NCBI GenBank assembly: GCA_903835235.1
Contig: CAILMF010000008.1
Location: 90,043-154,042, forward strand
Direction of reading: 5' to 3'
Length of the DNA: 64,000 bases
From: an uncultured Rhodospirillales bacterium
Lineage (GTDB): Bacteria; Pseudomonadota; Alphaproteobacteria; Acetobacterales; Acetobacteraceae
Shown: piece after piece, positions 1 to 8,491 of the stretch
Layout of the letters: each line of letters opens with the position of its first letter
How positions within the stretch are numbered: the first letter of the stretch is position 1
Program-made: the position numbers and the translations under genes
The notes under the pieces: model-generated
Told to the model about the DNA's origin: nothing
Seen by the model: only the letters and a program-made list of their open reading frames with translations
Database searches by the model: none

Positions 1-342
1 GCCGGCCACCCTGGTCCCCGCCATCACCGGCAGGTGCCGCACCCGGCGGTCCGTCATCAGCGCCAGCGCGGTCGTCACCTTCTCCTCCGGCGTCACGGTG
101 ATGACGTTCCGCGTCATCAGGTGCTTCGCGTAAAGTTGGGTGGTGCCCTGGCCCTGCCCGGCCATGCCGCGGACGATGTCGCGCTCGCTGATGATGCCGA
201 GCATGCCACCCTGCGGGTCGCTCACCAGCGCCGCGCCGATGCGGTGCTGCGCCAGGGTGACCGCCACCTGGTGGATGGTGTCGTCCGGGTTCACCGAGAA
301 GACCTGGCCACCCTTCCGCTTCAGGATGTTGGCGATGATCAT
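1..342 (-). CDS. CBS-domain protein (3' end cut off by window edge)
   Basis: The minus-strand reading starts at an ATG at 342 behind a strong AGGGAGGGG ribosome binding site and stays open to the window edge (114 codons). The N-terminus MIIANILKRKG is followed by a CBS-type repeat containing HRIGAALVSD and GIISERDIVRG, then the start of a second one (MTRNVITVTPEE, MTDRRVRHLPV). Paired CBS domains bind adenosyl nucleotides and usually act as energy or redox sensors. Stand-alone pairs of about 140 residues are common in alphaproteobacteria, so probably only the last 30 or so residues are missing. The partner protein cannot be told from this window. Confidence 0.85.
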   Translation of the reverse strand, partial: MIIANILKRKGGQVFSVNPDDTIHQVAVTLAQHRIGAALVSDPQGGMLGIISERDIVRGMAGQGQGTTQLYAKHLMTRNVITVTPEEKVTTALALMTDRRVRHLPVMAGTRVAG

Positions 343-430
343 GCCTACCCCTCCCTTTGTCTTGAGGGGCAAGGCTGCGCCGGCGCCCGAAGGGAATGCA
401 AGCAAAAGCACAACCGGAACGGGTAGCGCC

Positions 431-470
431 CCGCGCAATTCTGCGCGGCCCGGGCCTGCTCCGCCAGGCC
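431..470 (-). terminator. Two adjacent hairpins after the ABC exporter gene
   Basis: A perfect 7-bp stem with a 4-nt loop (CCGCGCA attc TGCGCGG, 431-448) is followed by a 6-bp stem GGCCTG/CAGGCC (453-470). They lie just past the stop of the minus-strand ABC gene and before the CBS gene, where a terminator or attenuator is expected. There is no clear U-tract, so this is a structural guess. Confidence 0.4.
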
Positions 471-513
471 GGCCGGGCGGAAAAGCCGCGCCGGGCCGAC
501 CCGGGACAGACCC

Positions 514-2337
514 TCAGGGCGCGGCCGGCGGCGCCACCCCCGCCGCGGCCGGCGCACCCGCCGCCACCGCCACCGCCACCGGTGTCAGCGCCGTGGTCAG
601 CTGGGTCTTCACCAGTTCGGCGAAGCGCCCATCCAGCCGCACCAGCTGCTCGAAGGTGCCGCGCTCCACAATCCGCCCGGCATCGAACACCAATATCTCG
701 TCGGCATCCTTCACGGTCGAAAGCCGGTGGGCGATGATGAAGGTCGTCCGCCCCTCCATCAGCGCCTTCAGCGCCTTGCTCACGCGCGCCTCGGTCGCCG
801 CATCCAGCGCCGATGTCGCCTCGTCCAGGATCAGCACCGGCGGGTCCTTCAGCAAGGCGCGCGCAATCGCCAACCGCTGCCGCTGCCCACCGGAAAGCGA
901 CGCCCCGCGCTCCCCCACCATGGTGTCGTAGCCATTCTGCTGCCGGGTGATGAAGTCATGCGCCTCGGCCATGCGGCAGGCGCGCTCCAGCTCCTCCTGC
1001 GTCGCGTCCGGCTTGCCCACCAGCAGGTTGTCGCGGATGGTGCGGTTGAACAGCATGCTCTCCTGGAACACCACGCCGATGTTCTTGCGCAGGCTGTCCA
1101 GCGTCACGTCGCGCACGTCGTGGCCATCCAGCGTGATCCGCCCCTCCACCGGGTCCCACAGGCGTTGCAGCAGCGCCATGGCGGTGGACTTGCCGGCGCC
1201 GGTCTGCCCCACCAGCGCCACGGTCTTGCCGGGCGGCGCATGGAAGGAAACCTCCGCCAGGATCTTCGGCCCATGCGGGTAGCCGAAGCCGACATTGTCG
1301 AACAGCACGTCGCCGGAGGTGCGCGCCAGCGCCAGCGCGCCGGGCTTTTCCGGCACCGTGCTGCGCGCGTCCATCACCTCGAAGAACTCCCTCAGGCTGG
1401 GCGCATGCAGCACCAGCGCGGCGACGAAGGAAACCGCACCCTCCAGCTTGCCGATCAGCAGCCCGGCGAAGCCCATGAAGGACACGATCTCGCCGACCGT
1501 GGCGAAGCCATCCAGGTGCAGCAGGGTGCCCAGCATGAAGATGGCGATGGTGGTGATGGTGCTGGCCGCCCGGGTCAGCACGCTCACCACCGCCCACCAG
1601 TTCAGCACCGGGAATTGCCGGTCCAGCACCTGCTGCACGATGTGGCGGAAATTGGCCATTTCGCTGGCCATGCGGGTGAAGCTCTGCACCACCACCACGT
1701 TGCTCAGCGCGTCCTGCGCATTGCCGGCCAGCTGGCTGTGGAAGCGCGTCACCTGGCCCTGCGCCGCCTCGGTCTTGCGGATGACGATCGCGGTCAGCAC
1801 CGCGAACATCACCACCAGGCCGATCAGCAGCAGCGACAGCCGCCAGTTCAGCACCAGGGTCAGCGGCAGCAGCACCACGGCGGCGACGAAGGTGGAGAGA
1901 TGCTCGCGGAAAAAGCCGAGCCATTGGCCGAACAGGTTGTCGCTGCCCACCAGCATCACCTTCATCAGGCGGCCGGACTGGATATCCCCGTGGAAGCTCA
2001 GCGGCAGCGCCAGCACGTGCTGGAAGAAGGCCGCCATGGCGGTCAGCCGGTTGCGATGCGCCATGCGGTCCGCCATCAGGGCAATGGCCACATTGGCGCC
2101 AATGGCGGAAAGCCCGACGCTGGACCACAGCGCCAGCAGTTCCAGCGCCTGGGTCCAGACCTCGGCGCGCTCCAGCCGCTCGGCCCTGGTCAGCACATCG
2201 ATGACGCGGCCGAACAGCACCGGCTCCAGGAATTGCAGGGCGGCCATGACCACATTGGCCAGGGTCAGGCCCGCGGCCACCCGCCTGTCCGGCCCCAGCA
2301 TGCCAAGCACCCGGGTGTAGAGTTTGACGAATTCCAT
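514..2337 (-). CDS. NdvA/ChvA-like ABC exporter, fused permease and ATPase
   Basis: This 607-residue protein is a type I ABC half-transporter with six predicted membrane helices in residues 1-320 and a nucleotide-binding domain after residue 340. Walker A (GQTGAGKST, 377-385), the signature LSGGQ (481-485), Walker B (VLILDEA, 501-507) and the switch histidine in IIAHRLS are all intact. The membrane half resembles the cyclic beta-1,2-glucan exporters NdvA/ChvA: EPVLFGRVIDVL near 38-49 and LNWWAVVSVLTRAAST near 245-260 match that subfamily as I remember it. The substrate is inferred, since no glucan synthase is present here. The C-terminus carries an Ala/Pro-rich tail of about 30 residues beyond the usual end. 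It is divergent from the TctC array, with 165 bp between the starts. Confidence 0.85.
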   Translation of the reverse strand: MEFVKLYTRVLGMLGPDRRVAAGLTLANVVMAALQFLEPVLFGRVIDVLTRAERLERAEVWTQALELLALWSSVGLSAIGANVAIALMADRMAHRNRLTAMAAFFQHVLALPLSFHGDIQSGRLMKVMLVGSDNLFGQWLGFFREHLSTFVAAVVLLPLTLVLNWRLSLLLIGLVVMFAVLTAIVIRKTEAAQGQVTRFHSQLAGNAQDALSNVVVVQSFTRMASEMANFRHIVQQVLDRQFPVLNWWAVVSVLTRAASTITTIAIFMLGTLLHLDGFATVGEIVSFMGFAGLLIGKLEGAVSFVAALVLHAPSLREFFEVMDARSTVPEKPGALALARTSGDVLFDNVGFGYPHGPKILAEVSFHAPPGKTVALVGQTGAGKSTAMALLQRLWDPVEGRITLDGHDVRDVTLDSLRKNIGVVFQESMLFNRTIRDNLLVGKPDATQEELERACRMAEAHDFITRQQNGYDTMVGERGASLSGGQRQRLAIARALLKDPPVLILDEATSALDAATEARVSKALKALMEGRTTFIIAHRLSTVKDADEILVFDAGRIVERGTFEQLVRLDGRFAELVKTQLTTALTPVAVAVAAGAPAAAGVAPPAAP

Positions 2338-2502
2338 GCACCGCGCCCTTGCCCGGACCAGCCCCGGGGCCGCGGCAACCTAGCCTGTAACCACCATCGG
2401 CGGAACGCCCACCGCACCGATTCCGCATCGGGCTTGCCAGCAGGCCACGCGATGCGGCACGAGGATGAACAAACCGCCATTTTCCGCGCGGAGGAAACGC
2501 CG

Positions 2503-3486
2503 ATGACCCACCCGATTCAGCGCCGCAGCCTGCTGGCCCTGCCCCTGCTGGCCGGCCCCGCCCTGGCCCAGACCGCCCCTTGGCCCAGCCGCCCGTTCCG
2601 CATGATCGTGCCCTTCCCGGCCGGCGGCACCACGGATGTGCTGGCCCGCATGCTGGCGGAGGGCCTGGCCCAGCGCCTCGGCCAGCCGGTGGTGGCGGAG
2701 AATCGCGGCGGCGCCGGCGGCGCGGTGGGGGCCGAAGTCGCCTCTCGCCTGCCCGGCGACGGCACCAGCCTGTTCTTCGCCAGCATCGGCAGCGCCGCCA
2801 TCATCCCCCACCTGGTGCCGCGGCTGAACTGGAACCCCGAGGACCTGCTGCCGGTGGCGCTCTTCGCGGACCTGCCGAACATCGTCGTGGTCGGCAAGCG
2901 CAGCCCGCACCGCACCCTGGCGTCGCTGCTGGCGGACGCCAAGGCCCGGCCCGGCGCGCTCAGCTTCGCCACCTCGGGCATCGGCTCCTCGCTGCACCTG
3001 TCCGGCGAATACCTGAAGGCGATGGCCGGGGTGGACATGCTGCACGTGCCGTTCCGCGGCGGCGCCGACACCGCGAACGAGGTGATGGCCGGGCGCGTCG
3101 ACTTCGGCGTCAACAACCTGCCCAGCGCCATCGAGCTGGTCCGCGCCGGCGAGATGCGCGGCCTGGCGGTGACCACCCAAACCCGCAACCCCGCCTGCCC
3201 CGAGATCCCGACGGTCGCGGAAACCCCGGGCTGGCCGATGGCCAGCTACGACGCCAGCGCCTGGTTTGGCCTGCAGGTGCCGAAAGGCACGCCGGAGGGG
3301 GTGATCGCCCGGCTGAACCGGGAGCTGAACGCCACCCTGGCGGACCCACAAGTGAAATCCCGCATGGACCTGCTGGGCGCCCGCGGCCGTGGCGGCAGCC
3401 CCGCGGATTTCGTCGCCTTCATGGCCGCCGAGAACGTGAAGTGGCGCGAGGTCATCCGGGTCAGCGGGGCGAAGGCGGAGGGGTGA
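2503..3486 (+). CDS. TctC/Bug solute-binding protein, array copy 1
   Basis: This 327-residue periplasmic binding protein belongs to the Bug/TctC family of tripartite tricarboxylate transporters, which bind small carboxylates. The start at 2503 is preceded by GAGGAAACGCCG. The N-terminus has a twin-arginine-like RRSLLALPLLAGPALAQ signal. Family motifs follow: VPFPAGGTTDVLARM, ENRGGAGGAVGAE, the HVPFRGG segment and NNLPSAIE. It is the first of five head-to-tail paralogs, with 77 bp to the next. No TctA or TctB membrane subunit is present, so it must use a distant permease or act as a sensor, as is common for Bug proteins. The ligand cannot be predicted. Confidence 0.92.
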   Translation: MTHPIQRRSLLALPLLAGPALAQTAPWPSRPFRMIVPFPAGGTTDVLARMLAEGLAQRLGQPVVAENRGGAGGAVGAEVASRLPGDGTSLFFASIGSAAIIPHLVPRLNWNPEDLLPVALFADLPNIVVVGKRSPHRTLASLLADAKARPGALSFATSGIGSSLHLSGEYLKAMAGVDMLHVPFRGGADTANEVMAGRVDFGVNNLPSAIELVRAGEMRGLAVTTQTRNPACPEIPTVAETPGWPMASYDASAWFGLQVPKGTPEGVIARLNRELNATLADPQVKSRMDLLGARGRGGSPADFVAFMAAENVKWREVIRVSGAKAEG

Positions 3487-3563
3487 GGCACCGCTTTCAA
3501 CCGCACCGCTTTCACCCCATATAAGCGCCAACGGCCGCCACCAGGCCGACCCAGGGAAACGCC

Positions 3564-4550
3564 ATGCTGAACCGCCGCACGCTCCTCGCCGCCCCCGCCG
3601 CGCTGCTCGCCACCCCGGCGCTGGCGCAATCCGGCTTCCCCAACAAGTCCATCCGCCTGGTCGTCGGCTTCACCCCCGCGGGCACCACGGATATCGCCGC
3701 CCGCATCCTGGCGCAGGCGCTGGGCAACCGGCTCGGCCAGCAGGTGGTGGTGGAAAACCGCCCCGGCGCCGGCGGCAATATCGGCAATGAGGTGGTCGCC
3801 AAGGCCGACCCGGACGGCCACACCCTGCTGATGGCCACCATCAGCAGCGCCGCCATCAACTTCGGCCTCTACGGCCCGCGCATGCCGATCAAGCCCGAGG
3901 ACCTGGTCGCCGTCGGCCTGCTGCTGCGGGTGCCCAACGTGATCTTCGTCACCAACAGCCTGCCGGTGCATTCGCTGCGCGAACTGGTGGCCTATGCCAA
4001 GGCCAATCCGGGCAAGCTGAACAACGGCTCCTCCGGCAGCGGCACCAGCCTGCACATGACCGGGGAGCTGCTGAAGAACGTCGCGGGCATCCAGATGACG
4101 CATGTGCCGTTCCGCGGTTCGGGCCCCATGCTGCAGGAAGTCATCGCCGGCCGGATCGAGGTGGCGGTGGACAACCTGCCCAGCGTCATCGGCCATCTGA
4201 AGGAAGGCCGGCTGCGCCCACTGGCCATGACCACCGCCACCCGCAGCCCCGCCATGCCCAATGTCCCCACCACCGCCGAGGAAGGTTTTGCGGGTGTGGA
4301 AGCCACCGCCTGGTTCGGCGTGCAGGCCCCGGCCCGCACCCCGCGGGATATCGTGGAGCGCCTGGGCCGCGAGATCGACGCCGTGGCGAAGGACCCCGCC
4401 ACCTGGGCCCGGCTGGAGGAACTCGGCGGCATGAAGCCGGATGTCGGGCCCGACCACGGCACCACGCCGGCGGGCTTCGAAGCCTTCATCAAGGCCGAGA
4501 TCGCCAAGTGGGGCGAGGTGGTGCGCCGCAGCGGCGCGACGGTGGACTGA
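3564..4550 (+). CDS. TctC/Bug solute-binding protein, array copy 2
   Basis: This 328-residue TctC-family receptor has a cleavable signal (MLNRRTLLAAPAALLATPALAQ). Its ligand-pocket signatures include VVGFTPAGTTDIAARI, ENRPGAGGNIGNE, HVPFRGSGPML and DNLPSVIGHL. It is most like copies 3 and 4: copies 2 and 3 share the phrase QQVVVENR and a PEDLVAVGLLLRVPN-like segment. The ribosome binding region ends in GGGAAACGCC, the same leader seen before copies 1 and 3, which supports duplication of whole gene units. Stop to next start is 88 bp. Confidence 0.92.
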   Translation: MLNRRTLLAAPAALLATPALAQSGFPNKSIRLVVGFTPAGTTDIAARILAQALGNRLGQQVVVENRPGAGGNIGNEVVAKADPDGHTLLMATISSAAINFGLYGPRMPIKPEDLVAVGLLLRVPNVIFVTNSLPVHSLRELVAYAKANPGKLNNGSSGSGTSLHMTGELLKNVAGIQMTHVPFRGSGPMLQEVIAGRIEVAVDNLPSVIGHLKEGRLRPLAMTTATRSPAMPNVPTTAEEGFAGVEATAWFGVQAPARTPRDIVERLGREIDAVAKDPATWARLEELGGMKPDVGPDHGTTPAGFEAFIKAEIAKWGEVVRRSGATVD

Positions 4551-4638
4551 ACCGGCAACCCGGGGGGCAGCAACCCCTTCCCCCCGCGGCCAATTCCATC
4601 GCACCATCCCCGGCAACAATCAAAAACGGGGAAACGCC

Positions 4639-5628
4639 TTGCCCACCCGCCGCACGCTGCTCGCCGCCACCCTTGCGCTTCCGGCGGTGCATGCCCGCGC
4701 CCAGGGCGCATGGACGCCCACCCGCCCCATCCGCCTCATCATTCCCTTCACGCCGGCCGGCACCACGGACCTGGTCGGCCGCATCGGCGCGGAACGCCTC
4801 TCCGCCCGGCTCGGCCAGCAGGTGGTGGTGGAAAACCGCGCCGGCGCCGGCGGCAATGTCGGCGCCGATTTCGTCGCCAAAAGCGACCCCGATGGCCACA
4901 CCCTGCTGCTGACCACCATCGGCACCGGCGCCATCAACTTCGCCGTCTATGGCGACAAGATGCCCTACAAGCCGCAGGACCTGGTCGCCGTGGGCCTGTT
5001 CATCCGCGTGCCCAACGTGCTGATGGTGCGGAAAGACCTGCCGGTCAGCAGCATCGCGGAACTGACCGCCCTGGCAAAAGCCCGCAATGGTGGCCTCAAC
5101 TATGGCACCGCGGGCATCGGCAGCAGCCCGCATGTCTGCACCGAGCTGTACAAGATCATGGCGGGCATCGACATGACCCATGTGCCCTACCGCGGCAGCG
5201 CGCCGATGCTGACCGAGCTCATCGCCGGCCGCGTCGATGTGGGCATGGACAACATCCCCTCCGCCCTGGCGCATTGCCGGGAAGGCTCGGTCAAGCCGCT
5301 GGCCACCACCGGCCTGCGCCGCAGCAGCGTGCTGCCCAACCTGCCCACCATGCAGGAAGCGGGGCAGCCGGGCTTCGAGACCACCGCCTGGTTCGGCATC
5401 CTCGCCCCCGCCGGCCTGCCGGCGCCGGTGCTGGCCCGGCTGAGCCACGAGATCGACGCCATCGTCAAGGAACCCGCCTTCCACGCCCGCATGGCCGAAT
5501 TCGGCGGCGAGATGCCGGCCCTGACGCCGGATGGCGGCTCCTCGGCCGCGGGGTTCGAGAGCTTCATCGCCGCCGAACGCACCAAATGGGCGGATGTCGT
5601 CCGCCGCAGCGGCGCCAAGGTGGAATAG
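4639..5628 (+). CDS. TctC/Bug solute-binding protein, array copy 3 (TTG start)
   Basis: I place the start at the TTG at 4639, giving 329 residues. It is preceded by GGGGAAACGCC, exactly as in copies 1 and 2, and yields a proper signal (PTRRTLLAATLALPAVHARAQ). No in-frame ATG lies nearer than 4441, deep inside copy 2. Family motifs are IIPFTPAGTTDLVGRI, ENRAGAGGNVGAD, HVPYRGSAPML and DNIPSALAH. Only 4 bp separate its stop from copy 4, so those two are surely co-transcribed. It is a periplasmic receptor for an unknown small carboxylate. Confidence 0.9.
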   Translation: MPTRRTLLAATLALPAVHARAQGAWTPTRPIRLIIPFTPAGTTDLVGRIGAERLSARLGQQVVVENRAGAGGNVGADFVAKSDPDGHTLLLTTIGTGAINFAVYGDKMPYKPQDLVAVGLFIRVPNVLMVRKDLPVSSIAELTALAKARNGGLNYGTAGIGSSPHVCTELYKIMAGIDMTHVPYRGSAPMLTELIAGRVDVGMDNIPSALAHCREGSVKPLATTGLRRSSVLPNLPTMQEAGQPGFETTAWFGILAPAGLPAPVLARLSHEIDAIVKEPAFHARMAEFGGEMPALTPDGGSSAAGFESFIAAERTKWADVVRRSGAKVE

Positions 5629-5632
5629 CGCC

Positions 5633-6607
5633 ATGCAACGCCGCACCCTGCTGGCCACGCTGCTGGCCGCCCCCGCCCTGGCCCGCGCCGAGACCTACCC
5701 CACCCGCGCCATCCGCATGCTCGTCGGCTTCCCGCCCGGCGGCACCACGGATATCGCGGCCCGCCTGGTCAGCGAACGCCTCTCCGCCCGGCTCGGCGTG
5801 CCGGTGACGGTGGAGAACCGCCCCGGCGCCACCGGCAATATCGCCACCGAGGCCCTGCTGCACGCCGAGCCCGACGGCTACACCCTGCAGACCATCAGCG
5901 CCGCCGAGGGCGCGATGAACTACACCCTGTTCGGCCCCCGCAACCCCGCGCGGCCCGAGCAGGTGACCCAGGTGGGCCTGCTGATGCGCGTGCCCAACGC
6001 CATCTTCGTCCACCCCAGCCTGCCGGTGCATTCCATCGCCGACCTCATCGCCCATGCGAAGGCCAACCCGGGCAAGCTGAACTTCGGCAGCACCAGCCTG
6101 GGCGGCACCCCACACATGGGCCTGGAACTGCTGAAGCTGCGCACCGGCATCGACCTGCTGCACGTGCCCTTCCGCGGCGCCGGCCCGATGCTGATCGAGG
6201 CCATGGCCGGCCGGGTACAGGTGGGCAGCGACAACATGCCCAGCGTGATCGGCCACCTGCGGGATGGCCGGCTGCGCGCCATCGCCGTGACCAGCGCTGG
6301 GCGCAGCCCGGCGCTGCCCAGCCTGCCGGCGGTGGCCGAGACCGTCCCGGGCTTCGAGGCCACCGGCTGGTTCGGCGTGCAGGCCGCCGCTCGCGTGCCC
6401 GCCGCCATCATCGCCCGTCTCGGCGCCGAGATCGACACCATCACCCAGGAACAGACCTACCGCCTGCGCCTGGCGGAGCTGGGCGCCGACCCGCCCGCCC
6501 TGACCCCGGCCGGCGGCACCACCCCGGCCAGCTTCGCCGCCTTCACCCAGGCCGAGATCGGCAAATGGGGCGAGGTGATCCGCGCCAGCGGCGTGCGCCT
6601 GGAATAG
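5633..6607 (+). CDS. TctC/Bug solute-binding protein, array copy 4
   Basis: This is a 324-residue TctC-family periplasmic receptor with a short signal (MQRRTLLATLLAAPALARA). Motifs are LVGFPPGGTTDIAARL, ENRPGATGNIATE, HVPFRGAGPML and DNMPSVIGHL. Relative to its neighbours the GAGGN loop reads GATGN, and the lid segment has AEGAMNYTLFG, so ligand preference may have shifted. It starts 4 bp after copy 3 without an obvious ribosome binding site of its own, which suggests translational re-initiation. Confidence 0.92.
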   Translation: MQRRTLLATLLAAPALARAETYPTRAIRMLVGFPPGGTTDIAARLVSERLSARLGVPVTVENRPGATGNIATEALLHAEPDGYTLQTISAAEGAMNYTLFGPRNPARPEQVTQVGLLMRVPNAIFVHPSLPVHSIADLIAHAKANPGKLNFGSTSLGGTPHMGLELLKLRTGIDLLHVPFRGAGPMLIEAMAGRVQVGSDNMPSVIGHLRDGRLRAIAVTSAGRSPALPSLPAVAETVPGFEATGWFGVQAAARVPAAIIARLGAEIDTITQEQTYRLRLAELGADPPALTPAGGTTPASFAAFTQAEIGKWGEVIRASGVRLE

Positions 6608-6653
6608 CGCGCCCGCTTGCGCTTGCTGCGGCGCAGCATGCTAGCCTGCGCTC

Positions 6654-7625
6654 ATGACCCTGCCGCGCCGCGCCCTGCTCGCCCTCCCGCTCCTCGCCAC
6701 CCCGGCCATCGCCCAACCGGCATGGCCCGCCGCCCGCCCGCTGCGCCTCGTGGTGCCCTTCCCGCCCGGCGGTGCCACGGATGCCGTGGGCCGCCTGACC
6801 GGCACGCTGATCAGCCAGCAGATCGGCCAGCAGGTCATCATCGAGAATCGCGGCGGCGCCGGCGGCAACCTGGGCGCCGAGCTGGCCGCCAAGGCCGACC
6901 CGGACGGCTACACGCTGCTGATCACCACCATCAGCGCCGCCGCCATGGGACCGCATTTGTACCCTCGCCTGGGCTACGACCCCATGCGGGACCTGGTGCC
7001 GGTGGGCCAGAGCTGCCACGTCTGCAACGGCATCATGGCCCGGCCGGACCTGCCGGTGGCCACGCTGAAGCAAGCGCTGGAACTGGCCAAGCGCCGCCCC
7101 GGCGAGCTGGTCTATGGCAGCCCGGGCAACGGCACCTCCGGCCACCTGGTGGGCGAATACCTGAACCGCAACGCCGGCGTCACCATGCAGCACGTGCCGT
7201 ACCGCGGCACCGCACCGATGATGACCGACCTGCTGGGCGGCCGGCTGGACCTGGTGCATGACAACCTGCCGGGCTACCTGCCGGCCATCCGCGACGGTCG
7301 CGCCAAGTTGCTGGCAGTGACCAGCCCGCAGCCCTGGTTCGCCGCCCCCGGCACCCCCACCGTGGCCGAAGCCGCCGACCTGCCGGGCTTCTCCGCGATG
7401 ATCTGGTGGGGCGTGCAGGTGCCGACCGGCACGCCGGAGCCGATCATGGACCGGCTCTCAGCCGCCATGGTCGCCGGCTTCAGCGGCACCGAGGCGCGCG
7501 ACCGGCTGCACCAGCTGGGGATCGAGCCCGCCCCGCTGGACCGCGCCGCCTTCACCGCGCATGTGGCGGCGGAGTATCGGAAGTGGGGCGAGGTGGTGCG
7601 TCAGGCCGGGATCAGGGTGGATTGA
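6654..7625 (+). CDS. TctC/Bug solute-binding protein, array copy 5
   Basis: This 323-residue last member of the array has the signal MTLPRRALLALPLLATPAIAQ and the motifs VVPFPPGGATDAVGRL, ENRGGAGGNLGAE, HVPYRGTAPMM and DNLPGYLPAI. It differs from copies 2-4 in having two nearby cysteines (SCHVCNG, near residue 120) and DNLPG instead of DNxPS, so it is probably the most diverged in ligand. It lies 46 bp after copy 4. An SOS-type box and a transposase-like gene follow, so the array probably ends transcriptionally here. Confidence 0.92.
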   Translation: MTLPRRALLALPLLATPAIAQPAWPAARPLRLVVPFPPGGATDAVGRLTGTLISQQIGQQVIIENRGGAGGNLGAELAAKADPDGYTLLITTISAAAMGPHLYPRLGYDPMRDLVPVGQSCHVCNGIMARPDLPVATLKQALELAKRRPGELVYGSPGNGTSGHLVGEYLNRNAGVTMQHVPYRGTAPMMTDLLGGRLDLVHDNLPGYLPAIRDGRAKLLAVTSPQPWFAAPGTPTVAEAADLPGFSAMIWWGVQVPTGTPEPIMDRLSAAMVAGFSGTEARDRLHQLGIEPAPLDRAAFTAHVAAEYRKWGEVVRQAGIRVD

Positions 7626-7663
7626 GGGGGGCGCGAGCCTGGTTTTCCTTGCATCTACCAATC

Positions 7664-7678
7664 GTTCACTTTATGTTC
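7664..7678 (+). promoter_or_regulatory. LexA-type (SOS) operator, GTTC-N7-GTTC
   Basis: The bases GTTC ACTTTAT GTTC form the direct-repeat operator recognised by alphaproteobacterial LexA (GTTC-N7-GTTC). The box ends 25 bp before the ATG at 7704, where it would overlap a promoter, and its spacer is AT-rich in an otherwise GC-rich region. A bare 8-base pattern is expected about once or twice by chance in 64 kb, so position and spacer composition carry the argument. Confidence 0.55.
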
Positions 7679-7703
7679 ACGGCTCCCGCGCCGGACACCC
7701 CCC

Positions 7704-8288
7704 ATGCTCCCCCGCCTCACCAACCCCCGCCCCTGGCAACCGCTCGACGACGCCGAACTCGCCGCCCTCATCCCCTTCTTCACCCGCCAGGGCAGCGGCC
7801 GCCCCATCTTCGATATCCGCGCCCGGCTCGACGCCATTCTGTGGGTTGCCTGCCACAATGGCCCCTGGAAGGACCTACCCACAGAAATGGGGCCAGCCGA
7901 CACCGCCTCCCGCCAGTTCCGCCGCTGGACGCATGCCGGGGTCTGGTCCCGCCTGCTCAAGGCCGTCGCGGACCCACGCGCCCCCGCCGCGCTGCGTCGG
8001 CTGGAACACTGGATCTGCCGCGCCTACCGCCGCGCGCTGCGCATCCTGAAGCTGGCCGGCATCGTCCTGGCCCGCCGCCTCGGCCTGCACAGCGCCCTGA
8101 ACGCCCCGGCCCACCTGCTGCCCGACCCGGATTTGTCCAAAACGCTCATGCCGCTGGTCCAGGCCAAGGTCGCGGCGCTGATTGGTCGCTGCGACCGGGG
8201 CATGATCCCGGTCCTGCGCCTGGCCCGGGCCGCCCACCAGCTCTGCGGCGGCAGATCCCGCCTTCCCCGCTGGATGGCGCCGCCGTGA
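7704..8288 (+). CDS. Stand-alone transposase N-terminal (DUF4096-like) domain protein
   Basis: This 194-residue protein resembles the N-terminal domain of IS5-family transposases (DUF4096): LDDAELAALIPFF near 14-26, RARLDAILWVACHNGPWKDLP near 43-63, then TASRQFRRWTHAGVWSRLL near 67-85. In IS elements a DDE catalytic domain would follow. Here the second half is a different, basic helical region (CRAYRRALRILKLAG, ARRLGLHSALNAP, LLPDPDLS) with no visible DDE residues. No terminal inverted repeats or second ORF flank it. It could be a transposase remnant, but the open frame, own promoter position and LexA-like box suggest a domesticated DNA-binding protein. The function is unknown. Confidence 0.7.
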   Translation: MLPRLTNPRPWQPLDDAELAALIPFFTRQGSGRPIFDIRARLDAILWVACHNGPWKDLPTEMGPADTASRQFRRWTHAGVWSRLLKAVADPRAPAALRRLEHWICRAYRRALRILKLAGIVLARRLGLHSALNAPAHLLPDPDLSKTLMPLVQAKVAALIGRCDRGMIPVLRLARAAHQLCGGRSRLPRWMAPP

Positions 8289-8491
8289 CGCCGCTCAAAC
8301 CACCCGCGCCGCCGCCGCCACGGGGCAGCATACCGCCCGGCGTGGGGGCGCAGCGGCAGCCGCGCGGTCGGGCCAGGCCGGGTCAGGCGCCAGAGTCTGC
8401 AAGGCGCGGACAGAAACGCCTGACACACCCTAAGCTGTTGTTTGGGCGGCCGATTCACGCCGCCGGTGATTCCAGCGGCGGCGATCAGGCG
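8289..8491. other. Convergent intergenic region without gene
   Basis: These 203 bp separate the convergent transposase-like and Crp/Fnr genes. I see GC-rich sequence with a few short inverted repeats (for example GGCGCC/GGCG around 8390-8430) but no convincing terminator with a T-tract and no credible ORF. Confidence 0.5.

Noticed and set aside
727..3486. A very long plus-strand frame of 919 codons opposite the ABC exporter and running into TctC copy 1
   Set aside because: Its first two thirds are His/Gln/Arg-rich antisense of the exporter; only the part from 2503 has a signal peptide and family motifs.
8296..8311. A 16-bp match between the region after the transposase-like gene and the recJ 3' end, CTCAAACCACCCGCGC (second copy 9850-9865)
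   Set aside because: A single 16-mer match is expected by chance in 64 kb of biased GC-rich sequence, and the flanks do not match.
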